Shown in pieces: positions 28,124 to 41,262 of a stretch of DNA of 64,000 nt. The stretch comes from Russula earlei (Eukaryota; Basidiomycota; Agaricomycetes; Russulales; Russulaceae). A program made the translations under genes and the position numbers. Numbering within the stretch: position 1 is the stretch's first letter; each line of letters begins with the position of its first letter. Location: the NCBI GenBank assembly GCA_025769875.1, contig JAGFNK010000049.1, positions 118,010 through 182,009 of the forward strand, read 5' to 3'. The notes beneath the pieces are model-generated. The model was not told where the DNA came from, did not search any database, and saw only the letters and a list, made by a program, of their open reading frames with translations.

Positions 28124-30720
28124 TCAGCGCGTGAGGCGCTCTCCCCGGTCTTGGTCCTCCGTCCTAACACTATGAAGCCGCGCGGCACCTGGAACATACA
28201 GTGCCCCGCGATTATGCGCGCTACGCTCCTTACGGCGTTGATGCGTTGGGGCAGGGAATGGCTCGGGCTGGCCAGCCTGTGGTCCACTCGAGTGAAAAAT
28301 CTTTGGCCGCCAGGAATCACGTTCGTCCATGATTGCCGAATTCTTGAACTTCTCCACAAGTGCTTCCTTCCCTCTAGCATTGAGACGTTAGTACCTGAAT
28401 GTCCGAAGGCAGCTAAGGAAGTGTACGTAACTGGTAATTGGCGTAGGACATCTGAAGGACTTTCTCGCTGGCATACATGTTCCTGCGTTCCAATTGGCAA
28501 GTTGAACTCGGGAGTAAACCTAATAACGTACCACCTGACACCAAGTCGCGCCTTGGCAAAACGAAGGAGATCGTCCACTGTGATAAAATTCACGAACGCA
28601 TACCCAACGTTACACCCTAAGCCTCAATCAGTCAAAGAGCAAGCGTTGCTAGCGTAGAGAGCATACCATTTTTGAAATCCATCCTGAGGTAGAAGAAATC
28701 TATGCGCCTCGTACAGACGCGCTCGATGAAGTTCATCAGGTCTTTGTCTGTCATTTTATTTGGAATGTTCTTGATCATCACAGTCGTGCGCATGTCTTGT
28801 CCATTTTGGATTCGAGCGATGTTCAAATTATTGTCCATCTGTTGTTCACTCGGTTCATGCAAAGGTGGGGAACGATACTTCGGCTGGTTCTGTGTCGTGT
28901 GGGTTGACGCTCGTTGAAGAGTCAAATGGGTATGGGAGGGAGCAATCCGGCGGGAGCTGTGGCCGTGTGCTGGGCGTGGGAGAATGTATTCAGGAGTGAA
29001 TGTGGTAGGACCAGCAGGAATAAACGATCGAGTGCATGAATGCAGGTCATACGCCCCAATCTGTGCATGTCCATAGATAACTTCTTGGGACCTTCGCCCA
29101 TAGGTACAAGGCTCTTGGTAGTGATGGTCAATCGCAGAAGAACTCTCCTGACTGTCAACAAAGCGCTGACTCTCATCGAAGCTTTGGCTACGCCGACGCT
29201 CGCCAGGACGATCAACAAATTCTGGCTCCCAATCCGCAGGTGCGGTAATCCGTCTGCGGAGATCCTCTGCGAGTCGTGTGCTGGCCAAAGAAAAGGCCTT
29301 CACCCCGTCACCCGCCTCAGCACTGGCGCTACGCGGCCTCGCCGAACGTTGGGGGAGCGGCCCCTCCGTTATAGGAGCCTCTGTACTCGGAAACGGGACG
29401 ACGTTTTGCAAATCAAGACCAGGTTCCTCTGTCAGTGGCAGGGGCGCCGAGACAGAAGAGTGTAACGGCGGCAACAGTTTGGTATTGTAGAGGGAGAATT
29501 GGGCCCCCAAGACGTGCGGCCTGTCGTGCAGATCTTGGTATGCTGCTTGAGTCTCACGCACGTCATAATATTCGACATAAAACCACTTTTACAGGAGAGG
29601 TGTAAGTCATCCATTTCATGGAGATAGAGACGATAAGTATACCTGTCCATCTCCCGTGCGTACGTGCCATTCACGGAATACTAGCAATGTACCAAAGCGA
29701 TCGAGAATCGAGCGGACCGTGGATGGCTGAGTGGAGTGATCCTTGATCTGGATTAAAAAGGCCGCTTCTTCTTCAATTTCCGTTACAGGCGAAGGGTTTC
29801 CCGTGAGCTGTCGGGTGACGGTCAAGGGGAATACTCCGTTGATATCAGACCCGTACGTACATCTCTTGCCTCAGCAACGGAGATGAAACCAGAATGAAGT
29901 TGAATCGCATGTTGGACTCCATCAAAGACCGTGTGTGCTTTTCCCGAACGCACCGCACGGCAAGCACTCTCTGCGTGGCGTAAGTCATGAAATGCTAGAA
30001 TGACGATGCCTAAACTCTGGAGGTGGCCGGTCCATATGCCTTTGGATGCACCATATGGAGCAAAAGCACTCTTGATTCCCTCGTTCGTGACAGACTTGGG
30101 GACGTTGCTAATCTGAGGGAAAGGTTACGGTTATGATTATGGTTATGTGTGGACGACATCACTCACCAAGAGGAAGCGGCTGGGTGAAGTATCGAGTCGT
30201 AGATAGCTGGACAGTCGAGAGTTGGACTCCAATTGCGGATTGTGCCCCAAGGGAAAGTAAGGGCGGTCTGTTGGTGTTGTGTCACCGAAGTCATCTAGCC
30301 CCGAGGTGGGCAGGCCTTTCTGGGCAAGATATTTTGATTTCCGCCGCTGAAGGGCGATATTCGTTGAATCAAAGTCAGTAGGAGTGGCAGGAAAACCACC
30401 TTGGCTTGCGTTATCATTGAGGGAAGAAGGAGTGAGGGGAGGGGTAAGAGGTAGTGGAGGTCGCCGTGGAGATATACTTGGGCTCGGTGAGGGAGACCTA
30501 TGTTGGGTTTTCGACGGTGCAAGATCTAGCGGGCCAAGATGAGCGCGGTTTGCTGTTGGGGTTGTGATAGGGGAAGCTAATGGGGAGCTGAGCGCCTGAT
30601 GAAGAAGACTATGCGCATTGTTACTTGAGTATATGCATATCCATTTTCAGAGTGGCGGACACGAATGTGAGGGTGATATGCTTACCACAAGTTAGGAAGA
30701 GAGGGGGAGGGATGCAGGCG
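28124..30720 (-). CDS. Mei2-like RNA-binding protein
   Basis: Mei2-type proteins bind RNA and promote meiosis or cell differentiation. The C-terminal Mei2 RRM is clear: TTVMIKNIPNKMTDKDLMNF, then RIDFFYLRMDFKNG, VGYAFVNFITVDDLLRFAKA and YQGKEALVEKFKNS. The tail has WRPKIFHSSGP and PEPFPAPTHQRRKERS and stops at 28124. Two weaker RRMs lie upstream: SNVPKSVTNEGIKSAFAPYG, and PSTVRSILDRFGTLLVFREW joined to WFYVEYYDVRETQAAYQDL. The N-terminus is Ser/Pro-rich (LDLAPSKTQHRSPSPSPS). No in-frame ATG appears in the 5'-most coding segment, so the true start must sit in another exon at or beyond about 30690. The 5' limit given is therefore a guess. Confidence 0.85.
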
Positions 30721-32687
30721 TTGGACAGGTCGGTCAGATGACTGATTTGAAACGGAGAGGACAAGAGTCAATGTGGCGGAGAGGAAAAGTGGTGGACGCC
30801 AACCTTTCCAAAGGCACGCATGGAGTGAGGGAAGAGAGGATGACGAGAGGAAAGAAAATGAAGTGGTTCACAGAAGGGCAGAGGAGGATCTAGGGGTGAA
30901 GCAAAGGAAAGAACGGGAGGAGGGAGGTTATATAACTGAGGCAAAGGGAGGCGACAGGCCCGGAACGGAAAAGGAAGCGCAGGTGGGACGGAAATCTCTT
31001 GCGCTGATCTTGTATGGAAGATTCGTATCCCTCTAGCCTTGGCCAATCGCTTGGTCGCGTTGACGCCTGCCCACCCAACGTCTTCAACAGAGCAACTTTC
31101 GGTCACGTCAAAACCCACCTCATATTCCCTAATCCAGATCCTCAATTGCCGTGAACCTTGTTTCCTGTGGTCATACCATTCTTAGGTATAATGAGACCTA
31201 CTGAAGAGCCGTGTCCCTCCTTCAGCCCTGGGGCTGGAATTCCTACGACACGGGTTGTACGTCCTTTTGGAGCCTGCATGGAAGCTGCCAGCGAATGTCC
31301 TTTTCTGGGTCACCTTCGCACAGTGCCATGGAGGAGTACCCAGGCTTAGCGGGATGCAGCCATCGGGGGGGGGGGTTTTTTTTCCTTCTCCCATTACCTG
31401 TCTTGGCCATCGTCATCACCGCAATATACAGACGGCTGTGTGTGTAGGATGGGAGGTGCGACTGATAGCGCGAGACAAGAATCGCGACGCGGAACACCGC
31501 AGGGCCACCAAGCCGGTCCTGCCGGCTTGCCGAATTTCTGTCCATTTCCAGCGAATAATGCAGCGCTTGCCACGGAGTTGGATCAGCTGTGTGAGAGCCT
31601 CACCGTCCGTTGCCCTCTGTGTATCCCTTCGTCCACTAGCTGTTGCGTGTGTGTTGCCTTGAACGCTGCACCTGTTGCACGCTACGTTTTTCGTACCTGT
31701 CCAGGACCGAGACATATGTCTTCCACCGCGAATTTCCGACGACAGCTGCCATCACGCGCACCCTCGTTCTTTCCTTTCCGGATCGAGGCTCTCTACGCCG
31801 TCCCTCACTGGGGCATACTCCTGCCGGATATGCTTCGACTCCCCAGGGCCCAAATTTTAGCGCTCTTCCCCGCCCCGAATACACACCATTGCTTCTACCT
31901 GCTCAGTACTGGCAAACCACGTGTTATAGTCCCCAAGCAACCTCCCCTAGTGGCTTGAAGCCTGAACGCTGTGGGAACTACGGCAATTGGGAAACACCAT
32001 CTCTTCTCTTGCTCACCTTCTTTCCATAGCATAGCCCCGGTGACACGGTCCATCAAATTCATCTCTGGAGCCTAATTCTTTGTACTGTGTGCTTTAACAA
32101 GGTGGTCGGTTAGAGCATTCTCCGGTTGCCCAGTAAACACGCATTGCGCCTCAAGTGTAATAGTCCGAACCTTTGTTGATGACGACTTCCATCGCTCCGT
32201 ATGGCTCTTTTTCCAGCAAAAGTCGACGATGAGATTTGTGCGTCTGCAGATTCTCTGCATTCAGGTGGCATGAAGCGTTGACAGCGCGCTCAAACCACAA
32301 CGTGAATAATCGATCTTGCACTCGACTAGATAGATTCTGTGTTGTCACTCTGCTACCAAGGTATCCCACTTCGGTTCATGACGGCAAGGGGCAGGGCTAA
32401 TGAACGAGAGTGAGGAACGGACCGGTGTTTATCGACCCCCAAACGAGCTCGGGCACCCAATCTGGGCCTGCTCTACGCCCTGGGCTGGCTTCGCCTAGCA
32501 GACGGTCCTATTGCACGCGTTCTCGTGTAGTCGTTTCTGTGTAAAATATAATGAGGTCCGGTTTCCTTTTCGGGTTTGCAATACCTTTTTTCGGTCCAGT
32601 GCTGTGCCCACGCTAAAAGACGGCTCCCGTTCGAATCCATGACTGTTTGACTGCCCTATCATCGTCTCAATTCTCGCTTTGCTTCTC
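30721..32687. other. About 2 kb without a recognisable gene
   Basis: The left part is probably the 5' leader and promoter of the Mei2-like gene. The longest plus-strand frame (31440-31958) has no known domain and an atypical composition. A G11T8 homopolymer junction sits at 31365-31383. The right part is upstream of UPF2. I see no RNA gene or repeat family. Confidence 0.45.
31365..31383 (+). repeat. G11T8 homopolymer junction
   Basis: Eleven G are followed directly by eight T. Long G runs are rare in this window and are sites of sequencing and replication slippage. Confidence 0.9.
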
Positions 32688-35600
32688 ATGGAGCTGGGAA
32701 CTTCCAAGTACGACGAAGAGAAAGCGCGCTATGACAGGCGCGCTCAGCTAAAGGCCTCGAATATCTACGGTGTTGCAGGTACGCCACATCCGACAGTCGT
32801 CTCGCGGGGGGGGGGCCAACTGACTTCCACGGTTATACTCTCTATGTCTCAAAGAACCAACAAAGGCCCTAGACTCCTCTTTTAAGCGTCACACGGCCTT
32901 AATCAAACGCATACGCCAGTCTATCGGCTTCGACAATCATGACCAAATACTTAAAGACATCCAAACCCTCTCACTAGAAAAGTACATAGAAGAGATCGCA
33001 GGGGCAGTACCCGAAGGAATTTTGCGATGCAAACTTGAAAAAGACGTGTGGAGCGCTGTCGAGGTGCGTCTCATTGATGGACACAGAGTTATCACCCTGC
33101 TTCTAATACGCGTATATCCAACCAACCCCCCAGGTTATCTCGGCCCTTCATCGTCGCTTTCCGACCAACTTCACCCCTGCCCTCATTTCTTTCCTCGCAA
33201 GCGCTCTCCTACCTTCAAACAAAGTGGTTCTTGCTGCCATGGCACCCGAACAACGGGACAAGGAAGAGGCAGCTCGTGTAGCTCGACAGCGCCCGATTTT
33301 ACGCGTCTGCTCAGAACTCGCGCTCGTTGGTGTGATCCGTGATGCTCCTTCGCGTAGTGGGGGTGAGTGGATCATGAAGACGCTGCGAGACCTGGTACGC
33401 TTCTTTCGCGATGCAAACGCGTTGCATTGGTCTAATATCTGAAAGCTGTCCAATGATCCCGCTCTGTCATCTTTGCCACTCCTCACTACGTTTCTCAAAT
33501 CATACGCACACCCTTTCCTCGGTCTCGCACCACCTGCCTCTTCAAAGCAAATGCCAGCCTCTACAGAGCCTGGCATGCTCGTATTCGATACGAGCGGGGC
33601 GGCTGAAATTGCATTCCCACCACTTGCAGTGGAAGCAGAATATGGCGAACTTGTTGAAAAGGATATCCGCGACCGATTCAAGAAGATGTGTGAGGGGTAT
33701 TTCGAGAATGTTGCGAAGAAGCTTGTCCTGGAACACAAGGTATCTGCACCTAACCCTTGCTACACGAGATAACAGCAGCATAACGACGCGCAGAGGTTGC
33801 AAGAGCAAGATCGCCGGAACCATGAAGCATACATTCGTTCTGGGGAGATCTTCGAGGACCGTCAACAGGCGTATGAGAAGATGACGAAAAGTTATGAGAA
33901 ATTACTTGCGAACGCTCAAACGTACGTTCTCTGTACAGAGCTCACATTTCCCCCCAAGTGACTGACCAACAGGTTATCCGAGCTATTATATCTTCCGATG
34001 CCCACACTCCCAACTTCCTCGTTGACAGGAAATTCTATACAGATCGGCTCCAATACAGGCGCCCTTCTCTCTGATGATGCTGAGGAGGCTGCATTTGCCG
34101 CCCTGGGTGGTAAATGGGAAGATGAAGAAGAACGAAGGTTTTTCGAAGACATCCAGGATCTAAAAGAGATTGTTCCGAAGAGTATCCTCGGAATTGAGGT
34201 CAGCAAGGATGCCATCAAGGAGGTCGATGAGAGCGACGTTGAAGCGAAGAAGAACGCAGAGGACGAGGAGGTAAAAAGGCTGCAGGAGGAGCTCGCCGGT
34301 CTCGAAGCTCCAGGAGACGGTTTTCGAGTTAACGGTAAGGCAAGTTTGCAGGAGGAGGTTGAAGAAGAGGAGGATGATGGGTATGCCATTTTGTGGTCAG
34401 TGTCGTTGCCACAATGCCAGCTGATATCGCGTGGCAGCGCCGCTACCCCGACGCCCTCTACTCCGAAGGAGGGTTCGCATCCGAACACCCCGACCCTTGC
34501 CCCACAAGGCCCTTCGCAATTACTCACCGCTCTGCTTGCGCATTTGCCAGACTGCACGAACCGCACTCTCATCGACCAAGCCGCTGTTGATTTCGCTTTC
34601 CTCAATTCCAAAGCTGCGCGCAAGCGGCTAGTGAAGGTAAGTGCACCTCCAGGCGGTCCGTGATAGATATTCAAAATCCAGTAGTTCCTCACGCAGATTC
34701 CAAAGACAAGGACCGATTTGTTGCCCCACTATTCTCGGCTTGTGGCTACCCTAAACAAGTACATGCCCGATGTAGGCTCTGATCTTGTTGCCACCGTAAG
34801 TCTTCATTGCATGCATGCGCCCTATGCTCATAAATGTACAGCTGGATGAAGAGTTTCGGTACTTGCAAAGAAAGAAAAATGTTGTGGTGGAGCTCGCGGA
34901 AGTGCGGCTAAAGGCATCGTGATCCGCCTCACCCTCGTGATCTTCCATACTAACGAATCACAGAATGTTACTTTCATATCCAATCTAACCAAATTCAAAG
35001 TCGTTCCACCACATCTCATCCTTCACATATTTAAAGTCTGTATAGACGACTTTTCCGGTACGAATGTCGACAACCTTGCCCTGCTACTTGAGGGTTGCGG
35101 ACGCTTCCTGCTGAGGCATGACGAGACGAAACAACGATTTGGGACAATGGTCAGTTGAGGAGTGAGACGAACTATTGCACCACTGAACATATCCTCCAGC
35201 TAGAGTTGATGAAACGCAAACAGAGCCTTCTACATCTTGATCAACGCCAGACAATGCTACTCGAGAATGCCTACTATCAGGTGTGTAGCTTATGCATATG
35301 CGGAAGGGGAAATTTCTCATCTTTGTTCAGGCGAATCCTCCTGAACGTGCACCGCGCCAGGAGAAAGAGCGTAGCCATATAGAACTCTTCATTCGGCACC
35401 TGCTGTACGACGTCCTCACCAAACGCACCATTGACAAGGTTCTCAAGCTCTTGCGTAAGCTTGACTGGGACGACACCCATACTCGCCGTATCCTGCACAG
35501 AGTCTTCACTAGACCGTTCAAATTGCACTATGGGAATATCGCTCTTCTCGCGATGCTCACGTATGATCTACAGCGGTACCGCCCCGAATTCTCGATTGCA

Positions 35601-36945
35601 GTGGTAGACCAGGTGATGGAAGATATTCGGCGCGGTCTCGAGCAAAATATTTATAGTGCGAATCAGCGAAGGGTCGCAGCGGTAAAGTATCTGGGCGAGC
35701 TTTACATCTACCGCCTGGTCAGTTCGGGCCTCATTTTTGACACCCTTTGGGCGTTCGCCACATTCGGGCATCGTGGGTATCATTTCTATGGTAACGTCGC
35801 TGCAGGACTGATGAAAACATTCTTCCACAGCCAAGGGTCATCCCTTGCCGCAGTTCCCGTGCCCCGTCGACATGCCAGACGACTTCTTCCGTATCAGACT
35901 CGTATGCGTGTTACTAGATACGTGCGGCATGTGCTTCGATCGTGGATCGCAAAAAAGGAAGCTGGACAACTTCCTCGTTTTCTTCCAGGTATGTTCCATT
36001 TTCATTCGTTGCGGGCCATGTTGAGATTGAATCATCTAGTACTACCTTCTATGCAAAGAGCCGATGCCAATGGATATCGATTTTATGGTCACGGATTCAC
36101 TCGAAGCCGTTAGACCAAAAGTGGCACTGTTGAAGAACATCGAAGATGCAGCGAACGCCGTTGACGAGATGTTTGCCTCTACTGTCCCGGGTTCCAGTCG
36201 TGGGTACCTTCATCCTTGGATTTCCCACATGACCCTCATCCCTACCTAGCTGGCGCTGGCGACGCCAGCGGTGATGATAGCGGTGATGAGGGTGAACGCC
36301 CTACAAAGGATGATGACGAGGACGAGGAAGAGGATGACACAGGAGTTGTCAATACTCTCGTAGGACATTCTCCTTTCACCAAAGCACCCCTTCTCATTCC
36401 CTTCGTAGTTTGATGAGCGTGGTCCGTCTCCAGAACCAGCGTTAGTCGTTACGTCATCACAAGAAGTCCTCGGCCCTAACGAAGAGGAGGACGCGGAGTT
36501 TGCAAAGGAGCTTGCGAAACTTGTGACAGATACGTCGGCAGAGTCCCGCAAGGTCGACCGGCGCACCGCACAAACATTGTGGGAGTCTGCTGTCCTGCCC
36601 CCGGGAATGCGTAAACGACACGACGAAGGTGACGGCTCCCCGGAGAGCTCGAACTCCGGCGTGATGAACTTTACAATGCTCACAAAGCGAGGGAACAAGC
36701 AACAGGTGCGGCAGCTTGCGATTCCTTCAGGATCTGCTCTGGCCGTGCAGACGCGCTCGGCGCAAGAACAGGACAAGGTCGAACAGCAACATCTGAAGCG
36801 CCTGGTACTCGATTATGAACAACGCGAGGAGGCGGAGGAGATCAAAGGCGAGTTAACATCTTGTTATCCGAAGATGTCAAACTGTAACGTTCTGCCAGCT
36901 CTCGAAGCGAAAACCCGACCAATCAAAATTCGTCTCGCTGGATAG
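32688..36945 (+). CDS. UPF2/NMD2, nonsense-mediated mRNA decay factor
   Basis: Cytoplasmic bridge between UPF1 and UPF3 in nonsense-mediated decay. The start is MELGTSKYDEEKARYDRRAQ. The first MIF4G repeat reads SSFKRHTALIKRIRQSIGFD and continues through LEKYIEEIAGAVPEG. The middle MIF4G has VTFISNLTKFKVVPPHLILH and DDFSGTNVDNLALLLEGCGR. The third has RILHRVFTRPFKLHYGNIAL and RVAAVKYLGELYIYRLV. An acidic linker precedes the C-terminal UPF1-binding region, FAKELAKLVTDTSAESRK and VMNFTMLTKRGNKQQVRQL. The last intron (36848-36898) has a GC donor, AAAG/GCGAGT, and joins EEAEEIK to ALEAKTRPIKIRLAG. It is 51 bp, in frame and open, so retention would add 17 residues. Introns are numerous. The gene ends 451 bp before PRP6 in the same orientation. 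Confidence 0.93.
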
Positions 36946-37396
36946 CCCATGCCTTTCACAGAGATGCCACAAAGTCCTAGCACTCATTGCCTCTAATCCC
37001 CCAATAGACGCCTCGTTCTCGCTCCGTTTTCGGGCCGCAGAACGCTGGCACAGGCGCCCCGCCACAGAGGCACACGCCAACCAGAAGTCACCGAGACCAA
37101 CGGCCTGAATGGTCCGTCTGCCAATTCTTGCGTATGCACGACTGCTTTTGATGCTGACTTGGGACGAGAGCTCCATAAAAATCGGGCTTATGGGTCTGCA
37201 ACTCACGGCTGGACATTATGCTGGGAGTGCGAGGCCTGCCGCCCGTGTAGTTAGAGGTAGTCAGGCTATGTGAATTTTCACCTGAAAATATATATTCGTC
37301 GCACGTGACTCTTGTGGCCAATTTCGCACGCCTACTAGTGTGGGTTACTACTACGTGCGCTGGTACAATCATTAGACCACTTCGACCCTCCAGCCA
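36946..37396. promoter_or_regulatory. UPF2-PRP6 intergenic region / PRP6 promoter
   Basis: Head-to-tail interval. It must carry the UPF2 terminator and the PRP6 promoter. A GCACGTGAC E-box-type site lies at about 37300-37308, roughly 90 bp before the PRP6 start. No gene is seen. Confidence 0.4.
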
Positions 37397-40300
37397 TGTC
37401 ATCCAAGAAGAACAAGCTGGCATTCCTTTCTATGCCAGCACCGGCCTCATATGTCGCCGGTCTTGGCCGAGGGTAGGCCTGCAACATTTTCCTACACTCG
37501 ACCATCGCCTTACGATGTATTCCGCCAGTGCCTCTGGTTTCACCACCCGGTCTGATATCGGTCCCGCAAGGGAAGGTCCGTCTGCAGAGGTCGTTGCGTA
37601 TGTAACCTCCAATTCGAAGCCGTCTTCTAATCTTAATTCATAAACTCAGCGAGGCTCAAGCCAGGCGTGGGGAAGAACCAGACGTCGATCCTGACCAGTT
37701 CCAAGATCCCGATAACGAGTATGGCCTATTTGCGGGCACCACATACGAGGCTGACGACGAGGAAGCCGATAAGATTTACGAGGAAGTTGATCGAACCATG
37801 GACTCGCGCCGGCGCGCCCGTCGCGAGGCACGGGAAGAGGTTGAACTAGCAAAGCACCGTGCAGAGCGACCGAAGCTGCAACAGCAATTCGCCGATTTGA
37901 AGCGCGGACTTGCGGTTGTAACGGATGCAGAATGGGAGAATATACCCGACGTCGGCAACCTTACACGAAGAAAGCGAAGAAGGGAAGAACGCTCGTTTGC
38001 TGTGCCGGACAGTATCATAGTAGGAGACCGTGCAAAGGCCGAATACGAGAATTCGTTGGATCCACGACAGCAGGTGTGTGGCTCGTCGCTTCTGAACCTG
38101 TCAACATCTATTGACTCATGATATACAGGAGCAGGGTGGATTCGAAACCCCCGCCGATTCTGGCACCTTAACGAACTTCGTTGAGATTGGCCAAGCGCGT
38201 GACAAGATCCTCTCTCTCAAACTCGATCAGGTAAGCGTGCTAGCCACTGTCGTTTGCTCGTCGATTTCATTTCGTTTCAGGTTTCAGGAGCGGCTTCGAC
38301 ATCTGGTTCAGCCACTTCCATCGATCCGAAAGGGTACCTCACTTCGTTGGACAGCCAAATTATCAAGACCGAAGCAGAGATTGGCGACATCAAACGCGCG
38401 CGTATGCTGTTTGATTCGCTTATAAAGTCCAATCCGAAACACGCCCCCGGGTGGATCGCAGCAGCAGCCTTGGAAGAGCATGCTGGTCGTATGGTTGCTG
38501 CACGTAAACTTATCAAACAGGGTTGCGATCAATGCCCAAAAAGCGAAGATGTCTGGCTAGAAGCCGCAAGACTACATGTATGTCGGCCTTTAGCCCTATC
38601 TATCTGAAATGGGCTCACGTCATCGCCACAGCAAAATGACGATGCCAAAGTCATCCTTGCCGATGCCGCGCAGCACGTTGGACAAAGTGTAAGGATTTGG
38701 TTAGCGGCCGCCGACCTTGAACATGACACGAAAGCCAAGAAGCGCGTTTTGAGACGAGGTACATTTTTCCATATGGGCCCCTTTTTGCAGGTTCTTATTA
38801 TTCCCTAGCCCTAGAGCACATTCCAAACTCGGTGCGCCTCTGGAAAGAAACCGTCAATCTGGAAACTTCCCCTGCGGATGCACGCGTTCTCCTCTCCCGT
38901 GCTGTTGAAGTAATCCCGCTCTCTGTTGAGCTTTGGCTTGCCCTCGCTCGCCTCGAGACACCGGAAAACGCCAAGGCCGTTCTTAACAAGGCGCGCAAAG
39001 CGGTGCCCACATCTCACGATATCTGGATCGCCGCCGGTCGCCTGATCGAGCAAGAGGCGTATGCCACCGACCTCTCGGAAGAGAAACGTACGGAGGAGCT
39101 CGAACGCGTCGATAAGACGCTTGCCACGGCTGTGCGTGCATTGCGTGCGCACGGTGTGTTGTTGACGCGCGAGCAATGGCTGAAAGAAGCTGAACGATGC
39201 GAGGCGGAGGGTGCACCGCGTACATGTGAAGCGATTGTATCTGCGACAGTTGCGATGGACGTGGAGGAGGAGGACCGTTTGGCGACATGGCTTGGTGACG
39301 CAGAGACAGCAGAGGTGCGGGGACGCGTTGGCACAGCGCGTGCAGTGCTTGCATACGCGCTGCGCGTATTTCCCGACCGCCGCGACCTTTGGCGCCGCGC
39401 GGCCGACCTAGAGAAGGCGCACGGCACCCGTGAGAGCCTTGACAAGCTGCTGGCCCGCGCGGTCGAATGTTGCCCTCAGGCGGAAGTCCTCTGGCTAATG
39501 TGGGCCAAGGAAAAGTGGCTTGGCGGAGATGTACGTGCGGCGCGCGAGGTGCTCGGAAGCGCATTCGAAAGGAACTCGGAGAGTGAGCAGATTTGGCTGG
39601 CGGCCGTTAAGCTCGAGGCGGAAAATGGAGAGCTGGGTGCAGCGCGAGAACTTTTGGTGCGCGCACGGACGGTGGCTGACACTGAGAGGGTAAGTACAAA
39701 GCCTTTCCCCCTTCATGCGGCGCAGCATGTGGTACTGATCTGTCTTTCTCCTTCCCCAGATCTGGATGAAATCTGCCGTGTTCGAGCGACAGCAAGGTCA
39801 AGCAGAACTCGCTCTGAAGACGGTTTCCGTCGCATTGTCTAAGTATCCCAAGTTTGCAAAACTTTACATGATCCAGGGCCAGATTCATCAAGCCGCCAAC
39901 AACTACTCGGCCGCTCGTGCTTCCTATGCTGCTGGACTCAAGACGATCCCGAAGGATATTACCTTGTGGGTTCTTGCCAGCAGATTAGAGGAAGCAGACG
40001 GGAAGAGTATTCGCGCGCGGGCATTGCTCGAGAAAGCGCGTCTGGTCAACCCGAAGAGTGATGTCCTTTGGGCAGAGGCAGTCCACGTTGAGGAACGTTC
40101 AGGCGCGGCTGCACAGGGAAAGGCGCTGCTTGCGCGTGCGCTTCAAGAGTGTCCAACCTCTGGCCTACTCTGGTCGATGGCCATCTGGACAGAGGCGCGG
40201 CCACAACGGAAGGCTCGTAGTGTGGACGCCCTCAAAAAATGTGCGGATGACCCGCTCGTGATCTGTACCGTCGCGCGGCTGTTCTGGGCAGAGCGCAAGA

Positions 40301-40548
40301 TCGAGAAGGCACGGCAGTGGTTCGACCGTGCCGTGAGTGCGGGCCCGGACTTGGGTGATGTGTGGGGTTGGTGGCTCAAATTCGAGCAGCAACAGGGTAC
40401 AGCCGCGCAACAGGAGGATGTCATAAAACGGTGCACGGCGGCTGAACCACATCACGGTGTGACGTGGCAGCCAATCGCCAAGGATGATGACAACCGGGCA
40501 AAGTCTATCAATGGTATTCTTGAGCTTGTCACGGCCTCTTTGCAGTGA
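37397..40548 (+). CDS. PRP6, U4/U6.U5 tri-snRNP splicing factor
   Basis: Nuclear splicing factor that bridges U5 and U4/U6 in the tri-snRNP. The start is MSSKKNKLAFLSMPAPASYV; introns then join GRGASGFTTRSDIGPARE and VVAEAQARRGEEPDVDPDQF. The PRP1 N-terminal region is clear: NEYGLFAGTTYEADDEEAD and DAEWENIPDVGNLTRRKRRR, then RQQEQGGFETP. The rest is a superhelix of HAT/TPR repeats, for example ARMLFDSLIKSNPKHAPGWI, VRLWKETVNLE, HDIWIAAGRLIEQEA, QIWLAAVKLEAENGELGAAR and LYMIQGQIHQA. Typical PRP6 size (about 900 residues) with no missing blocks. A late intron interrupts the run between VADTER and IWMKSAVFERQQGQ near 39690-39759. Confidence 0.94.
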
Positions 40549-41262
40549 CCATTTCGTTTGTACTACTGTTGCTGTAACTCCATCTAATCAAGGCCGTAAT
40601 ACTCTCAGGCGATACGAGCGGTTATCGGCGTTGTGGAGGCGGAGCAAGAAGCAAGGAGCTACCAATCACCCATTCTTTTGTCTCGAACACAACCATGCTT
40701 TTATCTTCCTCGCTTTGATTAGTTCGCCTGCGTTGGCTGGTTTCAGCCGAACAGTGATGAGGGAGTACACTCATTGGAGGTGTCAAGGCGGGATCGCCGG
40801 GATGTCACAGCGACCACTGGCAGGACGTCGGTGTTTACAAACGACAGAAGAAAAATAAGGCCGATCCTCCGGAACCGCCGATGGATGGGACGGACGGATC
40901 CATGGGAAGTGTTAAATTTGGTCAGTCGGTCAGCTACAGTGATTGAGTAGTCCATTATTAGTTTTTCTGCTGTCCTGTTGGGTGGTTTTTGTTCGGCACG
41001 CAGGGCATGTCACAGCACTGGTCCTATTCACACGTGATGCCCCAATCTTCAGAATAATGACAACTTCGCTCGTTCTCGGGTCAAATGTACAGTATTAGGA
41101 GCGTTTATAAACTGGCTGAGTTATCATGTAGATACAACACTCTTTCACTGAGACGTCGAGCTGCCTGCCAGAAAATCATTAAGACTCTGCTCGCTGCTCC
41201 CTTTCTTACTTTACAACCTGCTCCCGGCAAGCGCGTACGTTCGTGCCTTGCATCACCACATG
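40549..41262. other. Intergenic region between convergent PRP6 and RING/TRAF genes
   Basis: No coding or RNA feature recognised. It is tail-to-tail, so it should hold the terminators of both genes. Confidence 0.5.

Noticed and set aside
31440..31958. 172-codon plus-strand frame as a gene
   Set aside because: No family resemblance, rich in Pro/Cys, and overlapping frames of similar length in other phases.
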